A stretch of DNA of 64,000 bases from positions 1-64,000 of the forward strand of contig NZ_JAKZGO010000011.1 of assembly GCF_022549785.1 (NCBI RefSeq), written 5' to 3'. Of this stretch, positions 9,042 through 19,116 are shown piece by piece. A program made the position numbers and the translations under genes. The stretch comes from Belliella alkalica (GTDB lineage: Bacteria; Bacteroidota; Bacteroidia; Cytophagales; Cyclobacteriaceae). Numbering within the stretch: the stretch's first letter is position 1; the number at the start of each line of letters is the position of its first letter. The notes under the pieces were generated by a model. It worked only from the letters and a program-made list of their open reading frames with translations, searched no databases and had not been told where the DNA came from.

Positions 9042-10334
9042 TCAATCTTCTACGACATTTCCCTCAACTACAGTGCCTGTTCCGGCTGAAAGTAAATTGG
9101 CTGTGTGTCCACCGTTTCGAACGTCATTGTTGAGGATAAAATTCTTGTTTGTTCTTGGTAAAGTTTCCCAGATTCCATGGCTTTGAAGTTTCGGAGTTCT
9201 ATCATCGTAAACCCTCAGATTTTTGACAGTAACATTGGATGAAGCATCGTGCTCTTCAGAAGCTCTGGATGTGATTCGCACGCCTTGCGCCCCAGAGTTG
9301 ACCACTGTACCTCCTTCTACGACAAAATCTTGTGTGTCTTCTATCAGCATACCATGACTGGTACTTCCATAAATATCCACTTCTTTTATGGTGATTCCTC
9401 TGCTTCCTGATACAGTGAAGACACCTCTACCGCATTCTCGTGCGATAACTTTTTCCACCACGATGTTTGGACCGCAGTTGTTGGCAGTTCGGAATCCTGC
9501 ATATCCTCCACCATTGTTTGCCCGATATGCATTTACAAGTTTTACTGTTCCATCTTTGGTATCGTTCAGTAGCAATCCTGCACCTCCGGTATTTTTGGTA
9601 GTGATGGTACCAATAGTAATGTTGTCAACACCATAAGTTTCCACAGCATGGTGTTTGGTATTTTCGACATAGATGCTATCCAAGTAAACATTTTGTGATC
9701 TGCTGCCACGAGCCTGATCTATTCTGATTCCCAATCCAATGCTTTGAGCCTCGGGAATGTTGACATCAATGTTAGTCAGTCGAATATTTCTACAACTTTG
9801 CAACCAAATACCATATCTTGGATTGCCTGTGATTTTCAGGTTTTTGATTTCAATATCGCGCGTAGAAAGTCCCCTAATCGGTACTATAAGGTCATCTCCT
9901 GTATCATTGACATGAATGGTATTTCCTTGAAAATCCAAAATGGTGTAGCTTGGAATATCTATCGCTTTCAGTCCACTTGTAGCCCCTGTCTCTCCTGAAG
10001 CATGGATGAAAACGGTCTGTTTAAAATCTCGTACAGGAAATAATCCTCCAGCTGCTTCCTGAATCGCGCGGATCATGTCAGTTCCTGTGAAAATGGTGTC
10101 TTCATTGACCTTTACTATCCATTGGTTGTCTTTTTTGTAGACATTCCCTACTCTCGCAAAAGGATCCGCTGGGGGTGGAGGTGGGGTAGTGTCCTTAGGT
10201 ACGTCAGGTACAGCTGCTTCTTCTTCAATTTCTTCTACTTCCACTACTGGCTCGTCAGGGCTTGAACAAGCCCCAAGCATGATGAGCCCGAGCAAGAACA
10301 TGCTCAGGATGTAATTTGTCATTAGTTTACTCAT
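9042..10334 (-). CDS. Right-handed beta-helix lipoprotein
   Basis: This is a 430-residue lipoprotein. The lipobox is MLGAC (Cys 23), followed by an acidic, then proline-rich linker (EEIEEEAA, then TPPPPPADP, to about residue 57). The remainder consists of repeated beta-helix coils of about 22 residues (for example NIRLTNIDVNI, NVYLDSIYVEN, NITIGTITTKN, GITIKEVDIYG). The fold is that of pectate-lyase and GH28-like enzymes, but I see neither the GH28 NxD/GDD signatures nor a clear lyase site. It may be an unassigned polysaccharide lyase, an epimerase-like protein or a binding protein. The linker suggests surface exposure. Position beside PL11 and before a terminator supports membership in the RG-I locus. 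Confidence 0.65.
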   Translation of the reverse strand: MSKLMTNYILSMFLLGLIMLGACSSPDEPVVEVEEIEEEAAVPDVPKDTTPPPPPADPFARVGNVYKKDNQWIVKVNEDTIFTGTDMIRAIQEAAGGLFPVRDFKQTVFIHASGETGATSGLKAIDIPSYTILDFQGNTIHVNDTGDDLIVPIRGLSTRDIEIKNLKITGNPRYGIWLQSCRNIRLTNIDVNIPEAQSIGLGIRIDQARGSRSQNVYLDSIYVENTKHHAVETYGVDNITIGTITTKNTGGAGLLLNDTKDGTVKLVNAYRANNGGGYAGFRTANNCGPNIVVEKVIARECGRGVFTVSGSRGITIKEVDIYGSTSHGMLIEDTQDFVVEGGTVVNSGAQGVRITSRASEEHDASSNVTVKNLRVYDDRTPKLQSHGIWETLPRTNKNFILNNDVRNGGHTANLLSAGTGTVVEGNVVED

Positions 10335-10618
10335 AATCTTTTAGTTAAAACAGTTTAAAGATTGATTTTAGGTTATTGATTTATTGACCTTCAATAGGCT
10401 GGGGACTTATTGAGGCTGCTTTACCACTTAAGGAAGTAGGCTCTGATTTAAGTATGGGTTGTTCTTTTTTAGAGGTTAGTTGACACTTTTTCTTTGAATT
10501 AGTAGAGTTCAACCTCCCGATTCTCGGGACAGGCTCTTCAGGGTTGTGTTTTCTGAATAGAATCTTTTGTCTAATATCTCATGTCTAATATCTCATGTCT
10601 AATGTTTCACATCTCACC
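10335..10618. repeat. Dispersed repeat plus CTAATATCTCATGT satellite
   Basis: The repeat core at 10480-10545 reads TTGACACTTTTTC, then TTCAACCTCCCGATTCTCGG and GACAGG. It is followed by a tandem tract at 10565-10616 with about three CTAATATCTCATGT-like units running up to the stop codon of the PL11 gene. Confidence 0.8.
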
Positions 10619-12484
10619 TCACTTCCCCTGATACTTGATCGTGCGGATAGTTGGCAATTTTGGCATTTCCATGTCGTGGCCAAAGTAGTAGTCAGTGTGT
10701 GGTGGCTGGTTGTAGGCTACATTTTGCCAAGCTACGCTGAGGCGGTAATGTGGATTATGCATCAAGGTGTAGATTCGATATTTTGTAGGAATGGTTGTAG
10801 AAAATATCCTCAATTCCTTGCCATCTTCAGTTCTTGTAATCAACTCTTCCCTCCAATCCCCAAAGATATCTGCAGATAGATTCGGGTTGGATTTGGTACC
10901 ATTGTTACGGGTCACTTGATAATCTGCTCCAGCTAGAATTCTATTGGTTTTGCTATTTTCCCAATCCCACTTATCGATATTGACACCATCCAACAATTCA
11001 CGAAGCAAATCACCATCCCACCAAATCGCCATATTTGCAGTGGATGGCTTTTTGTCTGAAATGACCTCACCTTTTACATTCCAAAGACCGCTAAGACCTT
11101 CCCCTGAAGCCCAACTTTCAAATCCACGATGTCTTGGATCTATGTCGATAGCTATTCCCCTTCCGACATCAGCCGATGGATATGACCAGATTACTTCTCC
11201 TGTCAATGCATCCCTGAGATTTGCTGCATGTGGATGCCTTGCCCGCTCGTGGATTCCAAATACTTCCATTCCAGGTCTATCTGGATCTATATTTGACAGA
11301 TGCATCGCATCACCATGGCCCAATCTAGAACTGTAAAGTCCTTTTCCGTCATTGTCAATGACCATGGAGCCAAATACTATTTCATCTTTTCCATCACCAT
11401 CAACATCACCAACAGACAAGCTGTGATAACCTTGACCCGCATATTTTCTATTTTCTTCATTTCCATCATGACTATCAAATGTCCATACTTCGCTCAACTC
11501 ACCATCTCTCCAATTCCAGGCAGAAATCACTGTTCTGGTATAATATCCCCTACTAAGAATCAAGCTTGGTTTTTCTCCATCCAAGTAGGCTATACCAGCC
11601 AAAAATCTATCAATTCTGTTCCCATAGCCATCTCCCCAAATCTCCTTCATTTCATCTGCACTTGGATCTGTGATCGTAGGATGTCTACTTGGAATGTAAT
11701 CTGTAGTGGCTAAAGCCGCACCTGTCAGTCCATCAAAAACGGTAAAAAACTCAGGACCTTTGAGGATATAGCCGTCCTCATTTCTATGGTCAGCATTTGC
11801 ATCACCAATGATTTTTCCTTGACCATCTTCGGTGCCGTCAGCAGTTTTGCAGGCGATCTCAGCACGCCCATCACCATCTAGATCATAGACCATAAATTGG
11901 GTGTAATGCGCACCTTCCCTGATATTTTTCCCCAAGTTGATCTCCCAAAGGAATTTTCCTTCCAAGGTGTATGCTTGTAAAATAGGGTCTGTTGTGATTC
12001 CTTTTTGGGAATTGTCTTTGCCGACACCTACCATGTGTACAACAATTTCATATTTGCCATCACCTGTCAAATCCCCCACAGAAGCATCATTTGCATGGTA
12101 ACCATCTGGAGTCCTCAATGGTATGGAAAGATAAGGTTTGTCCCATGCATTGTAGGCTTCACCTTGTTTTGTTTCTTCGCCATCGATGATGGTTGTGACA
12201 TAATAGCTGTTGTCTTGAATCGGATCGGCTGAGCTATCCAAAAAATTGTTGGTATCGGTAATTGGGTTGCTGTTGACTTTTACGGGTTCACCATCATTTT
12301 CAATTCTGTAGAGGTTGAAGGCGATGTCTTCCGCTTCTGTCCCCAACTGTCTCCAGCTGACAAAAATACCGTCTTCAGATTGAATAGCGACCAATCCCCT
12401 ATCAAGGTGCTCCATTTGCCTTTGTTGTGCAAAAGAAAATATAGGAATGGTGATGAGGATAAATAAGTTGGTAAAGAATTTCAT
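10619..12484 (-). CDS. PL11 rhamnogalacturonan lyase
   Basis: This is a 621-residue secreted enzyme of family PL11 (YesW/YesX type), which cuts the RG-I backbone between rhamnose and galacturonate by beta-elimination. A signal peptide ends at IFSFAQ. The family opening MEHLDRGLVAI...GIFVSWR follows, then an Ig-like domain, then the eight-bladed propeller with calcium-binding DxDGDG-type loops (DLTGDGKYEIV, DLDGDGRAEIACKTADG, DVDGDGKDEIVFG). The C-terminus has YRLSVAWQNVAYNQPPHTDYYFG, as in other PL11 proteins. I chose the Met directly before the signal peptide; a Met six codons earlier is open. The gene has its own unit, since a strong terminator separates it from the SusC/D operon. Length is usual for the family. 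Confidence 0.93.
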   Translation of the reverse strand: MKFFTNLFILITIPIFSFAQQRQMEHLDRGLVAIQSEDGIFVSWRQLGTEAEDIAFNLYRIENDGEPVKVNSNPITDTNNFLDSSADPIQDNSYYVTTIIDGEETKQGEAYNAWDKPYLSIPLRTPDGYHANDASVGDLTGDGKYEIVVHMVGVGKDNSQKGITTDPILQAYTLEGKFLWEINLGKNIREGAHYTQFMVYDLDGDGRAEIACKTADGTEDGQGKIIGDANADHRNEDGYILKGPEFFTVFDGLTGAALATTDYIPSRHPTITDPSADEMKEIWGDGYGNRIDRFLAGIAYLDGEKPSLILSRGYYTRTVISAWNWRDGELSEVWTFDSHDGNEENRKYAGQGYHSLSVGDVDGDGKDEIVFGSMVIDNDGKGLYSSRLGHGDAMHLSNIDPDRPGMEVFGIHERARHPHAANLRDALTGEVIWSYPSADVGRGIAIDIDPRHRGFESWASGEGLSGLWNVKGEVISDKKPSTANMAIWWDGDLLRELLDGVNIDKWDWENSKTNRILAGADYQVTRNNGTKSNPNLSADIFGDWREELITRTEDGKELRIFSTTIPTKYRIYTLMHNPHYRLSVAWQNVAYNQPPHTDYYFGHDMEMPKLPTIRTIKYQGK

Positions 12485-12550
12485 TTTTTTGAATTGTAGC
12501 ATGTAATCGTTTTTTTGTGGCTCTTAGAATTGATAAATAGAGCATAGAAT

Positions 12551-12585
12551 AAAAAAGGGAAATGGCATAAAATAAGCCATCTCCC
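12551..12585 (-). terminator. Terminator after the SusC/SusD operon
   Basis: Minus strand GGGAGATGGC pairs with GCCATTTCCC (one mismatch), followed by TTTTTTATTC. It ends the seven-gene uptake operon before the PL11 gene. Confidence 0.85.
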
Positions 12586-12606
12586 TAATGATTTAACCCA
12601 AATAAA

Positions 12607-14472
12607 TTAGTTAATATCCCAGTTGTAAGGCAAGAACCAATCACCTGCTAGCAATTTTGTCCTTACAGAAGCAGCTCGACTTCTATCTACTGGGTTGGTA
12701 GAGTTTGATAGCTTTTCAAACACCCTATCTGCCAATACCGAAGGATCTCTTCTCATGGCTATTCTTAGGAGCTGAGGCCATCTATGACCTTCAAAAGCCA
12801 ATTCCAGAGCGGCTTCATCCAGAATTAAGTCTTCAGTCCAAACCTTTTCTGCTTCTCCTTCCAAATCTTCTGGCAGAACCATAGTAGGTAAATTTGCCCT
12901 TGTTCTGATTCCTATATGCCTGTACCAAGGACCTCTCAAGAAAGGAAACTGACTTTCACGAGCATCGAAGGCATAAGCATCAGGATAAAAAAGTGTATTC
13001 ATCACGTCAGTGGCATCCATTAGGTTTTTGTTAAATCCTGGAGGAGTATATTCTACGTGCACCCCATTATTGACAAAAGCTCTAGCTAGTCTACTTAGGC
13101 CCGGTAACGAGCCTCTGTTGGTTGCTTCTGCATATTTCAAATGGAGAGAGGCAGCTCTTTCGAGAAACCATCTTCCATTTTGAGTCAATGGAGCAGTTAC
13201 CCCATTGTAATTGAAAGTATATTTTCCTACTTCCGGATATTCTGTTCCATAATTTTTGGTAGACAACCTACCTCTTGCATCAAACTCAAACCTATTGTTT
13301 TGAACTTGGCTTTCCCACGCGTCAATCACTGCCACAGAAGGTCTGATTTTGTATTCTCCAGCACCTTCATTGGCAAATAGTCGGATAAAAGGATAGTTGG
13401 GGGCAAATTGGCTATCAAAATGAATCGCCCAAATCCATTCGAAATTATAACCATTATCAATATTTCTTGCGAATATTGATCTCCATCCATTATTGTTGTT
13501 ATTCACCAAAGTATTGATGTCATCAGCCCTGGTATATTGTACAGCATGCACAGAGTTGCTTTGCCAAGAAATTTTATAATTGTCATAATAAATATTCCCT
13601 GCACCACCACCAAGTGAGGTAGATGTCTCTAAAACAGCCTTATAATTTTCAGCAGCTCTTTCATAGTTACCCTTCCAAAGGTTTAGATCACCGAGAAGTA
13701 CTCGTTTATTTATAAAGAATTTGGTCGTAGCGATACCGTCAGTACCCGCAGTAAGATCAATATTGTTTGGATATACATCCAAATAAGGCAATGCCTCCAT
13801 TGTATTGATCAATTGATCCAGCAAAGCATCTAATTGCAGTCTTGGAAACAAGGATTGATTGTTCACATCCTTGATTGATTCGATCGCAGAAGTTACATAA
13901 GGTACAGTACCAAAATGAATACCCAATTGAAGGTAGACCCATGACCTTATGGCTATGATATCAGAAATTCTTTGTTCGTATTCACCCGCACCAATTCTAT
14001 TTTCCTCTCGCATTACTCCAAGACCTTTTATGGCATCGTTGCAGTTTAAGATCACCCTATAGAAAGGTTTAGGATCTGCATATTTGTTGTTGTCTGTGGC
14101 TCTGACATTATGGGTACTTATAGCAACCAGTTCAGCATCTGCATTCATGGTAGGTTCCATCAAATCTGCACGTAGTTCATTGAGTATCACATATTGCTCG
14201 GCCAATCTCATTACTTGTCCATATATGCCAATCACTGCAACATCTGCATCAAATTCATTTTGGTAAAACCTATCTTTATCAAGGTCAAGTTTTGGCTCTA
14301 CATCCAACATATCGCCACAAGACATCGCCACAAGACCAATAGCAAAAACTATTGAGAGCTTTTTGATTGGGTTGATTACGGCAGAAAATCTTTTATCAAG
14401 CCCTGATGTTGAAATCATTTGTATATTTTTCATCAGCTTATTGTCTAGTTTAATTCTATAATTTTTCATCAT
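12607..14472 (-). CDS. SusD/RagB-family glycan-binding lipoprotein (pair 1)
   Basis: This 621-residue protein is the surface lipoprotein lid of a SusC transporter, binding glycan fragments for import. The lipobox is AMSC (Cys 52), followed by GDMLDVEPKLDLDKDRFY, typical of the SusD N-terminus. Alpha-helical TPR-like segments follow (RSWVYLQLGIHFGTVPYVT, LLGDLNLWKGNYERAAENY), with the C-terminal LAFEGHRWPQLLRIA motif. The 35 or so residues before the hydrophobic core are unusually long, so a later Met (MKNIQ or similar) may be the true start. The start codon overlaps the SusC stop by 1 nt (TAATG), implying coupled translation. It is the last gene before the operon's terminator. The substrate is inferred from context to be RG-I oligosaccharide. 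Confidence 0.92.
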   Translation of the reverse strand: MMKNYRIKLDNKLMKNIQMISTSGLDKRFSAVINPIKKLSIVFAIGLVAMSCGDMLDVEPKLDLDKDRFYQNEFDADVAVIGIYGQVMRLAEQYVILNELRADLMEPTMNADAELVAISTHNVRATDNNKYADPKPFYRVILNCNDAIKGLGVMREENRIGAGEYEQRISDIIAIRSWVYLQLGIHFGTVPYVTSAIESIKDVNNQSLFPRLQLDALLDQLINTMEALPYLDVYPNNIDLTAGTDGIATTKFFINKRVLLGDLNLWKGNYERAAENYKAVLETSTSLGGGAGNIYYDNYKISWQSNSVHAVQYTRADDINTLVNNNNNGWRSIFARNIDNGYNFEWIWAIHFDSQFAPNYPFIRLFANEGAGEYKIRPSVAVIDAWESQVQNNRFEFDARGRLSTKNYGTEYPEVGKYTFNYNGVTAPLTQNGRWFLERAASLHLKYAEATNRGSLPGLSRLARAFVNNGVHVEYTPPGFNKNLMDATDVMNTLFYPDAYAFDARESQFPFLRGPWYRHIGIRTRANLPTMVLPEDLEGEAEKVWTEDLILDEAALELAFEGHRWPQLLRIAMRRDPSVLADRVFEKLSNSTNPVDRSRAASVRTKLLAGDWFLPYNWDIN

Positions 14473-17400
14473 TACAAGCCAATTTTAAGTCCAAGCAAAA
14501 CACTGCTGAAAGTTGGCATCAACCCATAATCCACGCCTTGACCAAACACACTCCTGGTGGCACTAAACTCAGGGTCATACCCCAAATAGTTGGTCAAAGT
14601 GAACAGATTCTGTCCAGAACCATAGATTGTCAAGTTTTTCACCATTCTTCCGTCTATTGGGATGTTATATGTGATGTTGACTGCTTTTAACCTCAAATAA
14701 GATCCATCCTCAATCCATCTGTCAGAGAATCTGCTATTGCCATAAGGATCTCCAAAAGAAAGTCTTGGCATATCAGTAATCTGACCTTCATTTCTCCACC
14801 TGTTGTTCACAGAGATCAGTTGGTTGTCAAAATTTGTCATTGATTCCAATTGATGTCTCTGATAATTATAGATATCATTTCCTACAGAGAAAGTAAATGC
14901 AGCATCAAAAGTAAAGCGCTTGTAGGCAGCATTCAGGCTGAACATCCCAAAAAAGTCAGGGTTAGGATTCCCAATGATTTGCTTATCATTAGCATCTATG
15001 ATACCATCTCCATTGAGATCTACAAACCTCACATCACCTGCTCTGAAAGGCATCAAAGTTCCATCAGCGGCTCTTGTCTGCAATCCAGATGCACTAGCTT
15101 CGGATGAAGTACTAAACACTCCATTAGTCTTGTATCCATAGAACATCGCTGCTGCTTGTCCTTGTGTAGTGATTACTTCTCCTTTTCCAACTGGTGTCAA
15201 TCGCTGATTGTAAGGCAAAGCAGTGACTTCATTGATATATCTACCTAAGGTCAACCCAAGATCCAATTTCAATTCCCTATCCCAAACTCGTGAATTGATT
15301 GCGAAATCAATCCCTTTATTGTTCATAGCTCCTGAGTTGATCAAGTAGAAGTCCAAGCCAGTCGCAGCATTGAGCGGCTGAAATGTCAACATATTTGAAA
15401 TGTTGTTTTGATAGAAGTCAAGGCTAAAAGAAAGCTTTTGGTTGAAAGTGGCGATATCAACCCCTATGTTGGTTTTTTGGTTGGTTTCCCATTGAATTTC
15501 AGGATTTGCCAGATTGGATCTTACCAAACCCTGCATACCCAAAAGGTTACTACCTCCGTACAATTGGAATGAACCATAATTTCCGATTCCATCATTTCCA
15601 GTAATTCCAAAACTTGCTCTCAACTTCAAAAGGTCAAGTGCTGAGTTACTCATAAACTCTTCAGAAGAGATCAACCATGCACCACTTACAGAAGGAAACA
15701 CACCGAACTTGTGACCAAACAGAGAGATCCCTTCTTGGGCTTCTTTGCCGATTCTGGAAGATCCATCCACTGCCACAACAGCATTCAAGAAATACTTGCT
15801 CATGTAGTTATAATTAACATTGGCATAGTAACTCATCCATGCCCAGTCTCCTGCTGCTCCGGAGGCTCTGTTCAAATTAAGAATTCCTGATTCTAATGTG
15901 ATCAAATCGTCCGTTCCAGAATTGAAAGCAAGACCACGGTCTTCTTCAATGTTATTACTTTGATATCTAAAACCAAGTCCTACATTCAAATTGTGGTTGT
16001 AATTGAATATTTTATCATAATTCAACCTCGTATCACTATAGTTGGAAGTAAGTCTTTGTACTTGACCTCCCATTCTATTAGTAATCAATGCATTTGGCGT
16101 AACTATCTCTTCTACACCAAGATTTGGAACAAAGAAAGATTCTCTCACTTGATCCAAAGTCAATCCATAAAGAGAGGTGATATTCAAGTTTTCATTGAAT
16201 TCATATTTGGCATTGAAAGAACCAAAAAACCTAAACCTTCTATTTTCTCCTTGCATATTGTTGATGATTGCCATTGGGTTGGTTTTACCAAATTCATCCA
16301 CGTCAGAAATATTTGGAGAAATAATACCATCTGCCGATATCAGGTTAGGCGCCAAAAACGGTGATTTTGTCAAAGCTGTGTGAATTGGCGAAACTATCTG
16401 TGTACCGCCTCCATACATGTATTGATTTGCTATGGCATAGGCAAAAGACATGTTTGTACCGGCAGAAAGCTTCTCTGTGATTTTGAAATCACCATTGAAC
16501 CTCACACTGGATCTTGAGAAAATATCATTTCCAATAACTCCTTTGCTATCGATATGCCCCAGAGAAAGTGCATAAGAAGCGATATTGTCACCTCCTGATA
16601 CTTTGATATAATAGTTTTGGTCAAAAGATGAATTCATCACCAAGTTTTGCCAGTCAGTGTCATTTTGGTAATTGAAATAACCCAATGTATCCTGTCTTTC
16701 ATTCATGTAAGGATGGAGCAAAGCTTCTCCCGGTGTCAATCCACTACTCAACAACATCTGCGAGAAATATGGTCTGTATTCTCCTGCATCCATCACAGGA
16801 AGTCTTCTTGGACTCATATTCACACCTCCATAAGTATGGAAGTCGATTTTTGTGGTCAAGCTTTCCGCTCTTGAGGTTGTAATCAAGATGACGCCATTCG
16901 CCGCTTTTGTTCCATATATTGAACTTCCGTCCTTGATGAACGTCACATCAGAAACATCTTTGATATCGATCAATGAAAGTGGGTTTGAGAAATAACCATC
17001 AATGATAGAATTGTCATATTCATTCATGTCATAGATCATTCCATCTACCACTACAAGCGGCTGTGTGTTGGAATTCAAACTGGATAATCCTCTGATAAAT
17101 GTATTGGCACCCATGGCCAATGTTCCTGACCTTCTGATCATATTCACTCCAGCAGCACCACCTTGAAGGGCTGTTTCTGGAGAAACTGCATTCATGGTCC
17201 AAGAATCTCTTAGATTTACAGTAGAAGTTGCTTCAGTATTATGGTTTCCGAAAATCCTTCTGTAGGGTAGCTGTACGGTGTAGCCGGTTTTAGTCAAATC
17301 TCCATCAGTCAACCTAATGGCAAGTTGCTGCTGACCTCTGATAGGAACCTCTCTGATTACGTTGTCATCCCAACGAAGCTGAATAGTGCTTTTCAAAGAA

Positions 17401-17657
17401 GGTACTAGCAGTTCGAAAGCTCCTTCAGAATTGGTAAATGTGGAAGTAAATTGTCCAAATGAAACAGCAACACCTTCTATGGGTTGGCCATTTCTATCAA
17501 ATGTGATTTTCCCTTTTATCAATACTCCTTGATTGATGGAAGGAGCACTTATTTCTACCACTGCTTGATCATCCTGAGCACTGACAGGGTTTCCTGCGAA
17601 TAGCCCAAAAAGAAGCAGACCTAAGGCAAATTTTATATATGTAGTATATTTTGTCAT
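14472..17657 (-). CDS. SusC/RagA-family TonB-dependent transporter (pair 1)
   Basis: This 1061-residue outer-membrane beta-barrel imports oligosaccharides with energy from TonB. It has a signal peptide ending at PVSAQ, a carboxypeptidase-regulatory-like beta domain (about residues 45-115), then the plug with TFIRGLSSLNSNTQPLVVVDG and DVTFIKDGSSIYGTKAANGV, then a long barrel ending in VLLGLKIGL. No N-terminal STN signalling domain is visible, so sigma/anti-sigma control is unlikely. The N-terminal domain is less typical than in the second SusC of this locus. It follows the FAS1 lipoprotein by 16 nt and overlaps SusD by 1 nt. Confidence 0.93.
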   Translation of the reverse strand: MTKYTTYIKFALGLLLFGLFAGNPVSAQDDQAVVEISAPSINQGVLIKGKITFDRNGQPIEGVAVSFGQFTSTFTNSEGAFELLVPSLKSTIQLRWDDNVIREVPIRGQQQLAIRLTDGDLTKTGYTVQLPYRRIFGNHNTEATSTVNLRDSWTMNAVSPETALQGGAAGVNMIRRSGTLAMGANTFIRGLSSLNSNTQPLVVVDGMIYDMNEYDNSIIDGYFSNPLSLIDIKDVSDVTFIKDGSSIYGTKAANGVILITTSRAESLTTKIDFHTYGGVNMSPRRLPVMDAGEYRPYFSQMLLSSGLTPGEALLHPYMNERQDTLGYFNYQNDTDWQNLVMNSSFDQNYYIKVSGGDNIASYALSLGHIDSKGVIGNDIFSRSSVRFNGDFKITEKLSAGTNMSFAYAIANQYMYGGGTQIVSPIHTALTKSPFLAPNLISADGIISPNISDVDEFGKTNPMAIINNMQGENRRFRFFGSFNAKYEFNENLNITSLYGLTLDQVRESFFVPNLGVEEIVTPNALITNRMGGQVQRLTSNYSDTRLNYDKIFNYNHNLNVGLGFRYQSNNIEEDRGLAFNSGTDDLITLESGILNLNRASGAAGDWAWMSYYANVNYNYMSKYFLNAVVAVDGSSRIGKEAQEGISLFGHKFGVFPSVSGAWLISSEEFMSNSALDLLKLRASFGITGNDGIGNYGSFQLYGGSNLLGMQGLVRSNLANPEIQWETNQKTNIGVDIATFNQKLSFSLDFYQNNISNMLTFQPLNAATGLDFYLINSGAMNNKGIDFAINSRVWDRELKLDLGLTLGRYINEVTALPYNQRLTPVGKGEVITTQGQAAAMFYGYKTNGVFSTSSEASASGLQTRAADGTLMPFRAGDVRFVDLNGDGIIDANDKQIIGNPNPDFFGMFSLNAAYKRFTFDAAFTFSVGNDIYNYQRHQLESMTNFDNQLISVNNRWRNEGQITDMPRLSFGDPYGNSRFSDRWIEDGSYLRLKAVNITYNIPIDGRMVKNLTIYGSGQNLFTLTNYLGYDPEFSATRSVFGQGVDYGLMPTFSSVLLGLKIGL

Positions 17658-17673
17658 GGTTTATAATTTAGGC

Positions 17674-19026
17674 TTATTCAAAAACGGGTTCAAGTCTTAT
17701 GTAATCCAATACCATCGTATTCCAATCATTGTTAGTAACAGAGGCTGAAGTCAGAAGCAAATTCAGGTTACCGTAAAGGTCAACTTCGTATTCCCCCACA
17801 AAAACTTCCTCAAAGGTATTTCTCACCACCCATTGGTAACCAAATGTAGGATTGGTAATTTCGTTTATAGCAATTCTTTGTTCGTTGTCTCTAGGGATAT
17901 AATCATCATTGACAGCTCGCCAGTAGACTCTATACTTTACAGAGTTGGCATTAGGCACGCGATAGGTTAGGTGAAAACTTGCAGTTCCATGACCCCTTAC
18001 CAGTACATCTCTACCACCAGAAGCCCAGCTTCTCGGTCTAATACTAACACGGTCTCTACTTCCGCTGACTGCATCGAAATCTTCTCCTTCTATAATGATA
18101 TTTGGAATTTTGTCTGAAAGCTTAAAGTCAAATTTGTCCATTACATAAATCACCCCGTTGCTAGCATTGATCTGCTCCACTACGTTTGCCTGATCTAAAT
18201 AAACTTCCACACTGTCTACAGACAGCAACATCGAAGGAGGAGCATCATAATGGGCACCTTTCAGCACCAAATCTTTGGCAACTCCAAGTGTGTAAGCTTT
18301 CAATATTTCCCCTTCGGGAAGTGTATCCTTATAATATACTTTTAGCTCTTCTTTGAAGCTTTCAAAAGCTGCATCAGTAAGCATTATATAAGTATATAAT
18401 GAATCTTCATTGCTCAAATCCACCACTTCTGTTTGGAAGTAATTAGTTCTTACATTGGTTATCACATTGATATTCACCATATCTAGGATATAACCATTGG
18501 TAGCATTTGAAGATTCTTGTTGTATGATTTCCCAAATATTATCTTTGGTCTCTAAGATTCCATTGACTTTGTGCAACACCCCGTTTTTGGCAAGGATATC
18601 CTTTGTGGTCAAGCTTACAGATGCTTCTGCAGATTGAAAAATGCTGCCATTAAAAGTATTTGTTTTTCCATTGATCATCTTGATTCTCATAGGCTCGGAA
18701 GCATCAATCGAGAAATTTTCAAGAAAACCAATGTGGTTTCCAACAAATCTTTTCAGTGCTTCAGAGTTGTTTCTTATCGAAGATGGCAAAGCTTGTAAGG
18801 CCGTATTTGTAGGTGCCCAAATGGTGTAAGATTTATTTCCTGTGATCTCTGCAGCCACTCCGGAAGTACGTAGCAACTCAGCAAAACCAGTAAGCTCAGG
18901 GTCATTTTCTAGAAGCTGAACTAAATTCTTGTCGCTTTCATTTCCTGTTTGATATCGGTCGTCCCAAGGGTCAGAACACGCCCCTAAGCAAATCAAAATG
19001 ATAACATATATAAATATTCTGTTCAT
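17674..19026 (-). CDS. FAS1 (fasciclin) lipoprotein with C-terminal CBM-like domain, 450 aa
   Basis: The lipobox LGAC (Cys 17) predicts a lipoprotein. A first FAS1 domain spans about residues 35-167 (SYTIWAPTNTAL and NGVLHKVNGIL). A second, more degenerate one covers about 170-305 (YTYIMLTDAAFESF, NGVIYVMD). From about residue 310 there is a beta-sandwich that opens IIIEGEDFDAV and ends NTMVLDYIRLEP, a pattern of CBM6/CBM35-like modules. FAS1 domains mediate adhesion and carbohydrate contacts; here the protein occupies the place of SusE/SusF-like surface binding proteins, directly before a SusC gene. Function is inferred. The DUF name for the C-terminal module was not resolved. Confidence 0.8.
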   Translation of the reverse strand: MNRIFIYVIILICLGACSDPWDDRYQTGNESDKNLVQLLENDPELTGFAELLRTSGVAAEITGNKSYTIWAPTNTALQALPSSIRNNSEALKRFVGNHIGFLENFSIDASEPMRIKMINGKTNTFNGSIFQSAEASVSLTTKDILAKNGVLHKVNGILETKDNIWEIIQQESSNATNGYILDMVNINVITNVRTNYFQTEVVDLSNEDSLYTYIMLTDAAFESFKEELKVYYKDTLPEGEILKAYTLGVAKDLVLKGAHYDAPPSMLLSVDSVEVYLDQANVVEQINASNGVIYVMDKFDFKLSDKIPNIIIEGEDFDAVSGSRDRVSIRPRSWASGGRDVLVRGHGTASFHLTYRVPNANSVKYRVYWRAVNDDYIPRDNEQRIAINEITNPTFGYQWVVRNTFEEVFVGEYEVDLYGNLNLLLTSASVTNNDWNTMVLDYIRLEPVFE

Positions 19027-19116
19027 AACATTCGGTTTATGATAATTAGATTATTGAAAGGGATCGAACCAATCCTAGAGATGCGTCTTGATTCGACCCT
19101 TGGCATGCATATTGGC

